A stretch of 64,000 bases of DNA from DAIDKA01 sp036498905 (GTDB lineage Bacteria > Pseudomonadota > Gammaproteobacteria > Steroidobacterales > Steroidobacteraceae): contig DASYER010000032.1 in the NCBI GenBank assembly GCA_036498905.1, positions 124,001 to 188,000 on the forward strand, in the 5' to 3' direction. Under the pieces are notes generated by a model. The model did not search any database. It was not told the origin of the DNA and was given only the letters and a program-made list of their open reading frames with translations. Each line of letters opens with the position of its first letter. The stretch's first letter is position 1. A program made the position numbers and the translations under genes. Shown here in pieces: positions 1 through 8,915 of the stretch.

Positions 1-495
1 CGTGTGGCGCGAGTCACGGCCGCCCTGACCGCCGGCAGCCCTTGCAGCGACGAGGCTGTGCTGGCGGCATTTCTGCACGACATCGGCTATTGGGTACTGG
101 TCCAGGAGCGACCCGCGCAACTTGATCAGGCCGCCGCCTTGGCGCTGGCCGAGGACATCCCGCTGCAGGAGGCCGAGAGGCGCGTGCTGGGCACATCGCA
201 CGCCGAGATCGGGGCCTACCTACTCGGGCTGTGGGGCATGCCCAATACCCTGGTTGAGGCGATCGCTCACCACCATACCGCCGAACAGGTCGGCGTCACG
301 CGCTTCAACACACTCTCCGCACTGGCATTGGCGCTGGCGCTTTCAGGTACCGACGACAGCGACGCCTTTCGCAGTCCGCCTCGGCGCAATGGCGTCGTTG
401 GCCAGGAGTTCTTCGAGCGCCTCGAAGGCATTCCATTTGACTGGGTCGATGCCGAGAGGCTCGCGATGGCGTGCCTGGCCGAACTGGACTCCTAG
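1..495 (+). CDS. HDOD/HD-domain protein, C-terminal part (cut by left edge)
   Basis: The reading frame is open from the first base, so the N-terminus lies outside the window. The visible 160 or so residues have an HDIG motif in FLHDIGYWVL, a later HHH cluster (AIAHHHTAEQ), and helices typical of the HDOD domain. That domain often sits behind a receiver or GGDEF/EAL module in bacterial signalling proteins. Whether such a domain is present here cannot be seen. HDOD proteins are generally regulatory rather than proven phosphodiesterases. The gene ends in a 4-nt convergent overlap with the TonB-like gene on the other strand. A GTG at base 4 could be read as a start, but it lies inside the domain and is unlikely to be real. 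Confidence 0.7.
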   Translation, partial: RVARVTAALTAGSPCSDEAVLAAFLHDIGYWVLVQERPAQLDQAAALALAEDIPLQEAERRVLGTSHAEIGAYLLGLWGMPNTLVEAIAHHHTAEQVGVTRFNTLSALALALALSGTDDSDAFRSPPRRNGVVGQEFFERLEGIPFDWVDAERLAMACLAELDS

Positions 496-1382
496 TTCCG
501 CAGCGTGAAGCGGATTCGATAGGCAAAGCAGGAATTCACCGGCGCCCCGTCCTCGAGGGTCGGCCGATAATGCCCCGAGCCGGCCTTCGCCAGATTCAAT
601 GCGCCATCGTCGATCCGTCGGCTCCCGGATGAAGTCGTGATAATCGGGTCAGCGGTCAGACGGCCCTGCGTATTCACGCACACCTGAACCAGGGCGGCGC
701 CGATCTCTGCAAGGCGTCGCGAGGCGGCGGGGTAATAGTCATCCGTGTCCGGGAACCCCTTGCCTGGACCGCCCTCGGTTCGCAGCACCGGGCGCGGCGG
801 CAGCTGCTGCTGTCCAGTGTTCCCTGCGCCCCGTGGTACGGCTTCCGGCGGCACGGGTACGTCCGCTCCGCCGTCAATCTTCGGCACCGGTGGCGGATCG
901 AAGGGCGTGACGGTGCGCTTGAAAGTCAGATCCGTTGTCAGCGGCGGCGGTGGCGGCCGCTGCGGTGTGGTCTGCAACTCAACAAAGCCCTGGGCTATCT
1001 GCGGAAGGGAGGCGACGACGTGCTGCGCCAGTCCGGAGACGAATGCATAGATGATCAGCACGTGCACGGCTGCAATCGCAATGAACGCGACGGTGCGCCG
1101 CGACAGCAGCGGCAGGTTAATTCGCAATTCACCCGGTGCTGCCTTCGGTGCAGCCGATGCGCCCGAGGCCGCAAGCTGCGGCACGCGAAAGTCACGGATA
1201 ATCACACCCGTCGCCCAGCAGCAACCCAGCGCGAGCCGCAGTCGCGACAGCGATCCGGTTCGCGAGGCAAGGTCGGCCTGCCATTCCTCTTCGAGGCGCT
1301 GCGAGAGCGCCACCGGGGCGCGCCGCGCGGCACGCAGAATGAGTCGTTGTGCCAGATCGGTCTTGTCGTCGCGCGTGTTCAT
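492..1382 (-). CDS. TonB-like energy-transducing protein
   Basis: The 296-residue protein has an N-terminal cytoplasmic segment of about 90 residues and one membrane helix near residues 92-115 (TVAFIAIAAVHVLIIYAFVSG). A proline-rich stretch with a PPPPP run follows, and the C-terminal ~85 residues resemble the TonB C-terminal domain. TonB proteins transmit proton-motive force to outer-membrane receptors. The long cytoplasmic N-terminus with EEEWQADLA resembles the prefix seen in membrane proteins paired with PadR regulators. Its ATG overlaps the PadR stop in an ATGA, so the two are translationally coupled. No ExbB or ExbD lies nearby. It may serve a dedicated receptor or act as a sensor-like TonB variant. 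Confidence 0.75.
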   Translation of the reverse strand: MNTRDDKTDLAQRLILRAARRAPVALSQRLEEEWQADLASRTGSLSRLRLALGCCWATGVIIRDFRVPQLAASGASAAPKAAPGELRINLPLLSRRTVAFIAIAAVHVLIIYAFVSGLAQHVVASLPQIAQGFVELQTTPQRPPPPPLTTDLTFKRTVTPFDPPPVPKIDGGADVPVPPEAVPRGAGNTGQQQLPPRPVLRTEGGPGKGFPDTDDYYPAASRRLAEIGAALVQVCVNTQGRLTADPIITTSSGSRRIDDGALNLAKAGSGHYRPTLEDGAPVNSCFAYRIRFTLRN

Positions 1383-1684
1383 GCGGTAACTCCTTGACCA
1401 AAGCTTGCGAACACTTCGCTGGCCCGGGCCAGACCGCTCGGCGTAAGCCGATACAGTCGGCGGCGTGGTCGTCCGACATGCGCCGGATCCACGGCCTCCC
1501 AGCGACTGACGAACCAGCCGGCCGACTCCAGTCGCAGCAGGATCGGATACAAAGTGCCCGACGCGAGCTGGCCGCGCTTCTGCACATCCGCGCCGGCAAG
1601 CTCATTCGTCGGGTTTTCAAGAAACGCCTCCAAGACCCGCAGGGTCTGCAGAGACATGCGAACGTTTTTATCTTTCTTGCCCAT
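1379..1684 (-). CDS. PadR-family transcriptional regulator
   Basis: The 101-residue protein is a short PadR winged helix: a recognition region (LASGTLYPILLRLESAGWFVSRWE) followed by a wing ending in GRPRRRLYRLTPSGLA. The ATG at 1684 was chosen because the frame upstream of it (to 1798) encodes no PadR-like sequence. PadR proteins usually repress a neighbouring membrane-protein gene and their own promoter. The downstream TonB-like gene overlaps it by 4 nt, so that gene is the probable target. The protein lacks the longer C-terminal dimerisation helix of classical PadR, as in the short PadR-s2 type. The inducer is unknown. Confidence 0.85.
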   Translation of the reverse strand: MGKKDKNVRMSLQTLRVLEAFLENPTNELAGADVQKRGQLASGTLYPILLRLESAGWFVSRWEAVDPAHVGRPRRRLYRLTPSGLARASEVFASFGQGVTA

Positions 1685-1857
1685 GGTTGCAAGTCTACAT
1701 AGGGTTATTTCCCGATGCAAGTCCGTATTGTGAACTTGACTTATCAACAAGAAAATAGGCAGCCGATAGTGTGACGTGGTTCCGCGGCAGGGGGTCATCC
1801 GATCCGGCCGCCGGGCGTTGTGTCAGTTCATTACCGGCGTATTCAGGATGAGTGACC

Positions 1858-2700
1858 TTGAAATTTCCACGACCGGGACAGTTCGCCCGTCTGCTGATCC
1901 TGGGCTGCGCCCTTGGCGCGCAAAGTTCGCGAGCGGACCCGGTGTCCTCTGTCCAATTGCTGCGTGTCAGCGGCTGCGGGGGATTCCTGCCGGCGGCTCA
2001 GCCCCTGCAGCTGAGCCGGCAGCTGGATCGGGCGGCGGCCCTGTGGGCCTCGGGCGGCTCTGCGCTGAGCGCGGCTGAACAGAGCGGTTACCGGCCACGC
2101 CAGGTGGCGGGCCTTCGCATCAGCGGCTCTGACGATTTGGTACTTCAAGCCTTGCGCAGGACCCATTGCCGTGAGTTTGCCGATCAATCACTGCGCGATA
2201 TCGGTGTCTACCGCAATCGGTCGGACAGCTGGGTGTTGGTCGCTTCCCCGGCGCCGCAGGCCGAACCCAAGCCTGTATCCGGCGCGAGTGTCCTGCAGTT
2301 GGTCAATGAAGTGCGCACCCATGGGACTCGCTGTGGCGCGAAGACATTCGGTCCGGCACCACCCTTGCACGAGTCCGCCCCCCTGGATGGGGTCGCGTAC
2401 GAACACGCCGCGGATATGGCGCGACACGACTATTTCGAGCACGTCGATCTGAAGGGCCGCACGCCCGCGGAGCGGGTGCGCGCCACCGGCTATCGGGAAA
2501 GGGTCGTGGGCGAAAACATAGCCTACGGTCCGACTTCGGCACAAGAAGTGGTGCAGGGATGGCTGCACAGTACCGGACACTGCGAGAACATCATGGATGC
2601 CAGGTTCACCGAGATGGGCCTCGCGCTGGCGCCCGGGAAGGGCACGCGGCACGGACTGTACTGGGATCAGGTACTGACCCAGCCGCTGAAGCAGCCGTGA
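1858..2700 (+). CDS. Secreted CAP (SCP-like) domain protein
   Basis: About 280 residues. An N-terminal signal peptide (FARLLILGCALGAQSSRA) is followed by a variable region and then a CAP domain over roughly the last 140 residues. Visible CAP features are HAADMARHDYFEHVD, GENIAYG and GWLHSTGHCENIMD, which contribute the conserved His and Glu pocket. Bacterial CAP proteins are extracytoplasmic and their biochemical role is usually unknown. The TTG at 1858 is preferred because an AGGA at 1845-1848 sits at normal spacing. A GTG at 1852 in the same frame would be too close to it. The gene stands alone between divergent and convergent neighbours. Confidence 0.8.
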   Translation: MKFPRPGQFARLLILGCALGAQSSRADPVSSVQLLRVSGCGGFLPAAQPLQLSRQLDRAAALWASGGSALSAAEQSGYRPRQVAGLRISGSDDLVLQALRRTHCREFADQSLRDIGVYRNRSDSWVLVASPAPQAEPKPVSGASVLQLVNEVRTHGTRCGAKTFGPAPPLHESAPLDGVAYEHAADMARHDYFEHVDLKGRTPAERVRATGYRERVVGENIAYGPTSAQEVVQGWLHSTGHCENIMDARFTEMGLALAPGKGTRHGLYWDQVLTQPLKQP

Positions 2701-4203
2701 TCAGAACAAATATTTGAGGCGCAGTTCGCCGGCACCCTGTGAGCCATGCGCCGGGCGTGGCTGATCGCTCGAATATCGAACCGCTGCATCGACCGTGAAG
2801 TGCTCCAGCAGCGGAAAGCTCGCGCGCACCTCGCCGATGTCGATGGGCACGGCAGCCGAACTCACATAGTTCACGACCGGCTCGCTGTAAACCTCGGCCC
2901 CGATGGGTGGCGCGACGTTGACGTCGGCGTGGTGGTAGCTGAGGGTCCAGGTCACATCGTGCGCCGCGACCCAGCTGGCCTGCAGCGTCATGAGCTTGGA
3001 ATCCGTATCCAGGCTGAAGCCCAGTGCGCGATCCCGGTAGCGCATGCCTCCCGGATACTTGTAATCGTTATAGGCGAAGCCGTACTCGTAGTTGCCAAAA
3101 TTGAAAATGTTGGTGGTCGGAATGGTGTCGGTGAATTCCGCCGTGAGGCGCACGCGGGTTGCGCCCACCGGCACCCAGCCGGTGAGTCCGAACAGATGGC
3201 TGGATCCGGAGTGCCAGAAGGGATTCGAATCCTCATTCATCAGCTGCAGGTACGCGGACAGCGCAATCCCACCCACATCACGGGAATACTTGATGTCAAA
3301 GTCGCCTTGATCATTGGTCTTGCTGGGATGGGCGTCGGTGTTGCTGAGGTCGAAGTAATTCAGTGGATTGCAGGGGTGGCCGCGGCCACAGGCCTCGTCC
3401 ATGCGTTCCAGGCCGATATCAAGTCCCGGGACGGGATTGAAGTTGAAGCGCAATCCGTCCACCAGCGTGCGATTGGGGAGCATGTCGCCATCCAGCACCC
3501 CGACAAAAACCTCAGCCTGCCATGGGCCGAGCCACGACAACCATTTGGTTTTGAAGGGACTGGTGTCGATGCGCGATATCCCGATCTGCGGAATGGGTCG
3601 CGCGTTGTTGGAGAGGGAAAGCGCCGAGATCCACCCCGGGCCCCACCAGTGCGTCATATAACCGGCGTACAGTGCCGCGCCGCGAAACTGCTTGGCGATG
3701 TAGGTGCCATCCAGCAGCACGCTCTGCGAATCGAAATGATCATGCGACTGCGCTCCGGCGGAGAGCTGGATGAACGTGGATTCACCATTCCATGACAGCG
3801 TGCCCTGAGTCTGTACATTCTGTCGGCCCAGCGCGTCAAAACCGCGGACCACCTCAGGGGCGTTCGTGGCATCGAAATAGGCCGAAAAGCTCGAAGTGTC
3901 CTGGTCCAACTGGCCCGCCGCCTTCTGCCGGATGCGCTCAGCCGCGTCCACGACCCAGCTGGGCTTGCCGGTCAGTGCCCCGCTTACCGACAGCCGGTCA
4001 AGTATGCGGGTCCAGGGAACCGGCCATTGGGTGGTGAGATTGTCGATGACACCGGCCATGGCCAGCGTTTCGATATCGGAACGCAGCTGCGCATCACCGA
4101 CCTCAGCCCAAGGCGCGGCCCACGCATGGGTCATTGCGAAGAACACACTGCCCACGGCGAGAGTACGCACGGCAGTGCGTGCGGATTTACGAGTCAGCGT
4201 CAT
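2701..4203 (-). CDS. Wzi-family capsule-assembly-like outer-membrane protein
   Basis: The 500-residue protein has a signal peptide (ending near AMTHAWA), an alpha-helical N-terminal section (LRSDIETLAMAGVI), and a long stretch of alternating aromatic and polar residues ending in KYLF, as expected for an outer-membrane beta-barrel. The motif YMTHWWGPGW and the overall layout fit the Wzi/CapsuleAssembly family (PF14052). Wzi anchors capsule to the cell surface in E. coli. Homologues without a capsule locus are common and their role is unclear. No capsule genes are visible here. The ATG at 4203 is preferred over a TTG at 4233, which would overlap the upstream multicopper oxidase. The two genes are 26 nt apart and probably co-transcribed. 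Confidence 0.8.
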   Translation of the reverse strand: MTLTRKSARTAVRTLAVGSVFFAMTHAWAAPWAEVGDAQLRSDIETLAMAGVIDNLTTQWPVPWTRILDRLSVSGALTGKPSWVVDAAERIRQKAAGQLDQDTSSFSAYFDATNAPEVVRGFDALGRQNVQTQGTLSWNGESTFIQLSAGAQSHDHFDSQSVLLDGTYIAKQFRGAALYAGYMTHWWGPGWISALSLSNNARPIPQIGISRIDTSPFKTKWLSWLGPWQAEVFVGVLDGDMLPNRTLVDGLRFNFNPVPGLDIGLERMDEACGRGHPCNPLNYFDLSNTDAHPSKTNDQGDFDIKYSRDVGGIALSAYLQLMNEDSNPFWHSGSSHLFGLTGWVPVGATRVRLTAEFTDTIPTTNIFNFGNYEYGFAYNDYKYPGGMRYRDRALGFSLDTDSKLMTLQASWVAAHDVTWTLSYHHADVNVAPPIGAEVYSEPVVNYVSSAAVPIDIGEVRASFPLLEHFTVDAAVRYSSDQPRPAHGSQGAGELRLKYLF

Positions 4204-4229
4204 GTGAAATACTTTACTGAACAAAGTGT

Positions 4230-5684
4230 TCAAGCGTACCGGAACAGTGCTTTGAACCCATAGTCCATATGGTGTTGGATGTGGCAGTGGAACAGCGACG
4301 GCCCGGGCTGGTCGGCCGTGAAATCAACCGCCACCCGACCGTACATGGGCACGATGACCGTGTCCTTGAGAATGCCGCTGGTGAGTTTGCCGTTGACATC
4401 GACCAGTTCGAAGTTGTGGCGGTGCAGATGCAAGGGGTGAGCATCGTCGGTGCGATTGCGGAATAGCAGTCGGTAGCGATGACCTTGTTGCAGGACGAAC
4501 TCGCGGTCATGCGGATAGGCCTTGCCGTTGACCGTGTACAGATTGAAGGGGCGGGCACCGCCGGGGATCTTTTCGAATACCATCTCGATGGTCTGCTCGG
4601 GAGCCTTGGTCGTGGGCCCGCCACCGAACACCGTGTAATCCCAGAAGACGCCCGGTTGCGGGATCCATTGCGGCGGCCGGTGCTGGCCAGAGTATTCGAT
4701 GACCACGCCCAGCCCGCTTTGCCGGGTGGCATCATCGATGGCGCCCAGTATCCACACGCCCGGCTGATTCATTTCAACAACGGCATCGATGCGCTCGCCC
4801 GGCCCCAGGGTGAGGACCTTGACCGGTTTTGGATTCGGGACCGGATTGCCATCCAGCGCCAGCACGTTGAACTGATGACCCGGCAGGGCGAGAGTGCGGT
4901 TCTCCACGGCACTGGCGTTCAGCAGATGCATCAGTACGCGACTGCCGGGCCGCACGCGGATCGGTTCGCCGGCCCGTAGCGCCTTGTCGTTGATCGAATA
5001 GAGCTGGCTCATGACTTCGAGCCCATTCGGGCGGGTGTCCAGCTTGGCGGGCTTTTCCGGTTGGGGTCCCGGCGCGTCCTGGTCGTCCATGTCCACGAAC
5101 TGGTCCGTGTAGAAATGCTCCCAGTCGCGCAGCGCGAGGAACACTTCCTGATCATAGGCCCCCGGATCATGGCCTGAATCAATGACGAGAAAGCCGTATT
5201 GGCCGGTGTAGGAGCCGCGATGCAGATCGCCCATCGCCATGGCGTGGGAGTGGTACCAGCGCGTGCCGGCCGGGCGCGGCGTAAATCGGTAACGGCGGCG
5301 GGCCCCGGGTGGGATGACGGGCGTGCCTTCCTCCTCGACTCCGTCGATCTGCGCGGGCAGGAACAGACCATGCCAATGGACCAACTCGGGAGCGTCGGAG
5401 TCATTGATGACATCGACCGTGACGGCCTTGCCCTCGCGCATCCGCAGTACCGGGCCGGGCGAGGTGCCGTTGTAGCCCACGGTGCTGATGAAGTGGCTGG
5501 GCGCGATCTCCACAGCCACCGGTGCAATCCGTAACGTGTAGTCAGCCGGCGCGGCGTGGGGACCCGGGTCCGAAGCGCCCATGTCCATCGACGACGCGGC
5601 GCCGCCTGCCTGCGCCCACAGGTCGCCGGCGCCGGCCTGGCCCAGTGTCGCTGCAGCCAGTGTTACGAAGTCACGGCGTTTCAT
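4230..5684 (-). CDS. Multicopper oxidase, Tat-exported
   Basis: The 484-residue protein begins with a twin-arginine signal (KRRDF). It carries all four copper-binding motifs: HWHG near residues 103-106, WYHSH near 143-147, HPLHLHRHN near the C-terminus, and HCHIQHHMDYG at about 466, which supplies the type-1 Cys, His and axial Met. It should couple oxidation of a metal or phenolic substrate to four-electron reduction of O2 in the periplasm. Related enzymes include CueO, CopA and laccase-like oxidases. An MDMG segment near residue 33 is the only hint of a Met-rich copper site. It precedes the Wzi-like gene in the same direction. The substrate cannot be deduced. Confidence 0.9.
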   Translation of the reverse strand: MKRRDFVTLAAATLGQAGAGDLWAQAGGAASSMDMGASDPGPHAAPADYTLRIAPVAVEIAPSHFISTVGYNGTSPGPVLRMREGKAVTVDVINDSDAPELVHWHGLFLPAQIDGVEEEGTPVIPPGARRRYRFTPRPAGTRWYHSHAMAMGDLHRGSYTGQYGFLVIDSGHDPGAYDQEVFLALRDWEHFYTDQFVDMDDQDAPGPQPEKPAKLDTRPNGLEVMSQLYSINDKALRAGEPIRVRPGSRVLMHLLNASAVENRTLALPGHQFNVLALDGNPVPNPKPVKVLTLGPGERIDAVVEMNQPGVWILGAIDDATRQSGLGVVIEYSGQHRPPQWIPQPGVFWDYTVFGGGPTTKAPEQTIEMVFEKIPGGARPFNLYTVNGKAYPHDREFVLQQGHRYRLLFRNRTDDAHPLHLHRHNFELVDVNGKLTSGILKDTVIVPMYGRVAVDFTADQPGPSLFHCHIQHHMDYGFKALFRYA

Positions 5685-5838
5685 GTGCGGTGCAAGGCAG
5701 TTGTCAGGTCAAAAATGGTGGCATGTCATGACCGCGGCGACAAGCGGCTTGTGACCGACGGGCGCAGCTCGAAGCACACCACTGCGCGGGGCAAGTCGCT
5801 ACACTGGCGGCGCAGGCTCATTTCCGAGGGCGGCGATC

Positions 5839-6648
5839 ATGCGGATTCGAGAGTCATGGCGGCCAATCGTGCTCGTCACAACACTGTTGTGCGGGTGTCT
5901 ATGGGTGGCTTACGCGCGCTCGCAGCAGTACCTGCGGACCAGCGGCGATGAAGGTGAGAAGGCGGAATTCTACTGGTCGCGCCTGCGCTACACCTCCGCC
6001 AATGACTACGGTGGCGGTGGTGGCCGTGGATTTGGCTTTGGTTACAGCTTCTCCGGCTGGTCGCGCGACTATCCGAAGGCCGATCGGCAATTTCTCGAGG
6101 CCCTGAAGCGGCTTACGCGCATCCAGATGCGCTCCTATGAGCAGGTGGTCGACCTCGACAGCGACGATATCTTCAACTACCCCTGGGTATACGCCGTTCA
6201 GGTGGCCAACTGGACCTTCACGGATGCGGAGGCCAAACGCCTGCGCGAATATCTGTTGAAGGGCGGCTTCCTGATGGTCGATGACTTCCACGGCACCGAT
6301 GACTGGGAACGATTCATGGCCGGAATGCGCCAGGTGCTGCCGGATCGGCCGGTTGAGGATCTCGCGGACGGCGATGAGATCTTCCATGTGCTGTATGACC
6401 TGTCCGATCGGATGCAGATTCCCGGCGAGCAGTACGTAAACACCGGCCGCACATATGAAAAGGATGGCTACGTGCCCAAGTGGCGCGCCATCCGCGATGA
6501 GAAGGGCCGGATCATGGTCGTGATCTGCCACAACATGCATCTGGGCGATGCCTGGGAATGGGCAGACATGGCCGAGTACCCGGAGAACTTCTCCTCCATG
6601 GCGTTTCGCGTCGGCATCAACTACATCGTCTACGGCATGACGCACTAA
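5839..6648 (+). CDS. DUF4159 domain protein
   Basis: The 269-residue protein has an N-terminal hydrophobic segment (signal peptide or anchor, residues 10-26), then a Gly-rich linker (YGGGGGRGFGFGYSF) and a DUF4159 domain. The domain has a beta/alpha amidotransferase-like look, with LKGGFLMVDDFHG and IFHVLYDL. DUF4159 proteins recur beside MoxR-AAA and vWA genes, and their biochemical function is unknown. The domain is related in fold to class I glutamine amidotransferase-like domains but shows no catalytic Cys-His-Glu triad here. It is the first gene of a plus-strand cluster reaching 19.7 kb, followed after 5 nt by the vWA/GATase-like gene. The final CDS frame has one good ATG at 5839. Confidence 0.85.
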   Translation: MRIRESWRPIVLVTTLLCGCLWVAYARSQQYLRTSGDEGEKAEFYWSRLRYTSANDYGGGGGRGFGFGYSFSGWSRDYPKADRQFLEALKRLTRIQMRSYEQVVDLDSDDIFNYPWVYAVQVANWTFTDAEAKRLREYLLKGGFLMVDDFHGTDDWERFMAGMRQVLPDRPVEDLADGDEIFHVLYDLSDRMQIPGEQYVNTGRTYEKDGYVPKWRAIRDEKGRIMVVICHNMHLGDAWEWADMAEYPENFSSMAFRVGINYIVYGMTH

Positions 6649-6653
6649 AGTCG

Positions 6654-8915
6654 ATGCTTGAATGGCTGTTCAAATATCCGCCGACCGTGTTCCTGCACGG
6701 ACAGCTGTTGCTGCGCAGCGCCTGGCCGCGTTGGCTGCTGGTGCTGGGCCTTGTGCTCATCGGGCTACTGCTGGCCTGGGTGCTGCGGGGGCGGCGCGCC
6801 GCGAATACCCGGCTGACGGGCCGCTGGCGGGTGCCCTTGATCTGGCTCGTGCAGTGGATGATGGCATCGCTGGTGCTGTTGCTGTTGTGGCGTCCGGCGG
6901 TTGCCGTCAGCGAGCTGGTACCGCAGGCCAACGTCATCGCAGTACTGGTCGATGACTCGCACAGCATGGGCATCGCCGAGCATGGGACCACGCGCATACA
7001 GCAGGCCACCCAGGCTCTACAGGGGAGTTGGCTGACGCGCCTCGGACGAACCTTCCAGACCCGTCTGTATCGATTTGATTCGGGCCTGGTGCGAATGAAC
7101 GGACCTGCCCCGGTGCTCAGCGCCGACGGCCCGGCGACGCACATCAACGCGGTGTTGAATCAATTTGCGAGCGACACGGCCAGTGTGCCGGTGGGCGCCG
7201 TGGTGCTGCTGTCCGACGGCGGTGACAACAGCGGACGCATTGACCGTAATACCATCGAGGTCCTGCGCCAGCGCCATATCCCGGTACACACCGTCGGGTT
7301 CGGTGCAACGCAGGTTCCGCAGGATGTCGAAATTGAAAGCGTGGCGCTGCCGACACGGGCGCTGGCGCACTCGCGGGTCACGGCCGTCGTTGACGTCATG
7401 CAGTCCGGTTTCGCGAACCGCCACGTCAGCGTGACCGTCAGGGACGCCGACAAGTTGCTGGCGACGCGGGATCTGCAGCTGGGTAGCGATGGCGCAACGG
7501 TGCGCACCGATCTGACGTTTGATCTGCCCGACGCGGGCCCACGGGTGCTGCGCTTCCAAGTCGCCGCTGCGCCGGGTGAAGGCAACACGCGCAACAATGA
7601 GCTGAGCCGATTGGTCAATGTCGAGGCCGGGCCGCGCCGCATTCTCTACGTGGAAGGTGAGCCGCGCTGGGAATACAAGTTCATCCGGCGCGCCGAAGAG
7701 GATGACACGGCGGTGCAGCTGGTGTCCATGTTGCGCACCACCGAGAACAAGATCTATCGCCAGGGCGTCAGGGACTCGATGGAACTGGCGCAGGGTTTCC
7801 CGACCAAACCCGAAGACCTCTTTGTGTATGACGGGTTGATTATCGGTTCGGTTGATGCCGGATATTTTACCGCCGCGCAACAGACGCTGATGCGCGAGTT
7901 CGTTGATCGGCGCGGCGGTGGGCTGTTGCTGCTCGGCGGGCGGCAGTCGCTGGCGGATGGAGTCTGGGGCGGCTCGCAGCTGAATGATCTGTTGCCCGTG
8001 ATCCTGCCGACGACCAGCGGCACCTTTCATCGCGAACCGGCGACGGTGAGTCTGACCGGCGTCGGTGCCGACAGTGCGATCACCCGACTGGTCGATGATC
8101 GCGCGGCGAATCTCGCGCTATGGGCCAAGCTGCCCTATGTGATGGACTTCCAGGACCCCGGCCGCACGAAGCCGGGTGCCTCCGAGCTGGCGCAGATGCA
8201 CGTCGGCGGCCGCACCATGCCGTTTCTGGTCACGGAGAACTACGGACGCGGGCGCACCGCAGTGCTGGCCACCGGGGGCACCTGGCGCTGGCAGATGAGC
8301 CTGCCGTTGGGCGATCCGACCCACTCGGTGTTCTGGCATCAGCTGCTGCACTGGCTGACCTCGGACACGCGTGGTCAGCTCAGCGCGCAGGTGTCCGCCG
8401 GCATTCTGCAGGATGACGGGCAGGTGCAATTGCAGGCCGATGTGCGCGATCGCAACTATCTCCCCGCCACCGACGCCATCGTCACAGCGCATGTCATCGG
8501 ACCGGATCGCCTGCAGGCGGATGTTTCATTGCGGGCCGTGCCAGGCATTCCCGGCCGATACCAGGGTGACTGGAGCGCTCCGGCCGTGGGTCTGTATGTG
8601 GCTGATATCGCGGCAAACCAAGGTGTGCTCAGCGCCGGCCGCGACACCATTGCCTTCCAGCGCCAGGATGGGGTGGCAGAGAATTTTCATACCGGCCAGA
8701 ACGTCGCATTGCTGAAATCGCTGGCGGCGGATACCGGCGGCCAGTACTGGTCGCCGGATAATCTGGATGGGTTGGCGCGCGCCATACCTTTCTCGAATGC
8801 CGGAGTGTCGGTCCAGAAGTTCCAGGATCTGTGGAACATGCCCATCCTGTTCCTGCTGCTGATCTCATTGCGCATGGCCGAGTGGCTGTTGCGTCGCCGC
8901 TGGGGTGTCGTATGA
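6654..8915 (+). CDS. Membrane vWA protein with glutamine-amidotransferase-like domain
   Basis: The 753-residue protein has two N-terminal membrane helices (about residues 20-42 and 57-80). A von Willebrand A domain follows with a metal-binding DDSHS motif at residues 100-104, then a class I amidotransferase-like segment (RRILYVEGEPRWEYKFIRR to GGGLLLLGG), a C-terminal beta domain and a last membrane helix (PILFLLLISL). The amidotransferase-like part shows no nucleophilic Cys, so it is probably a non-catalytic fold. The ATG at 6654 was taken because the helix region starts there. The upstream frame runs inside the DUF4159 gene. The stop overlaps the next start in ATGA. It probably presents a periplasmic vWA platform within the MoxR-linked machinery. 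Confidence 0.85.
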   Translation: MLEWLFKYPPTVFLHGQLLLRSAWPRWLLVLGLVLIGLLLAWVLRGRRAANTRLTGRWRVPLIWLVQWMMASLVLLLLWRPAVAVSELVPQANVIAVLVDDSHSMGIAEHGTTRIQQATQALQGSWLTRLGRTFQTRLYRFDSGLVRMNGPAPVLSADGPATHINAVLNQFASDTASVPVGAVVLLSDGGDNSGRIDRNTIEVLRQRHIPVHTVGFGATQVPQDVEIESVALPTRALAHSRVTAVVDVMQSGFANRHVSVTVRDADKLLATRDLQLGSDGATVRTDLTFDLPDAGPRVLRFQVAAAPGEGNTRNNELSRLVNVEAGPRRILYVEGEPRWEYKFIRRAEEDDTAVQLVSMLRTTENKIYRQGVRDSMELAQGFPTKPEDLFVYDGLIIGSVDAGYFTAAQQTLMREFVDRRGGGLLLLGGRQSLADGVWGGSQLNDLLPVILPTTSGTFHREPATVSLTGVGADSAITRLVDDRAANLALWAKLPYVMDFQDPGRTKPGASELAQMHVGGRTMPFLVTENYGRGRTAVLATGGTWRWQMSLPLGDPTHSVFWHQLLHWLTSDTRGQLSAQVSAGILQDDGQVQLQADVRDRNYLPATDAIVTAHVIGPDRLQADVSLRAVPGIPGRYQGDWSAPAVGLYVADIAANQGVLSAGRDTIAFQRQDGVAENFHTGQNVALLKSLAADTGGQYWSPDNLDGLARAIPFSNAGVSVQKFQDLWNMPILFLLLISLRMAEWLLRRRWGVV

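Noticed and set aside
2746..3795. Long open frame antisense to the Wzi-like gene
   Set aside because: It mirrors the third-codon GC bias of the real gene, has no signal peptide or motif, and overlaps it fully.
7017..8030. 337-codon frame antisense to the vWA/GATase gene
   Set aside because: His/Arg/Gln-rich shadow translation without recognisable domains.
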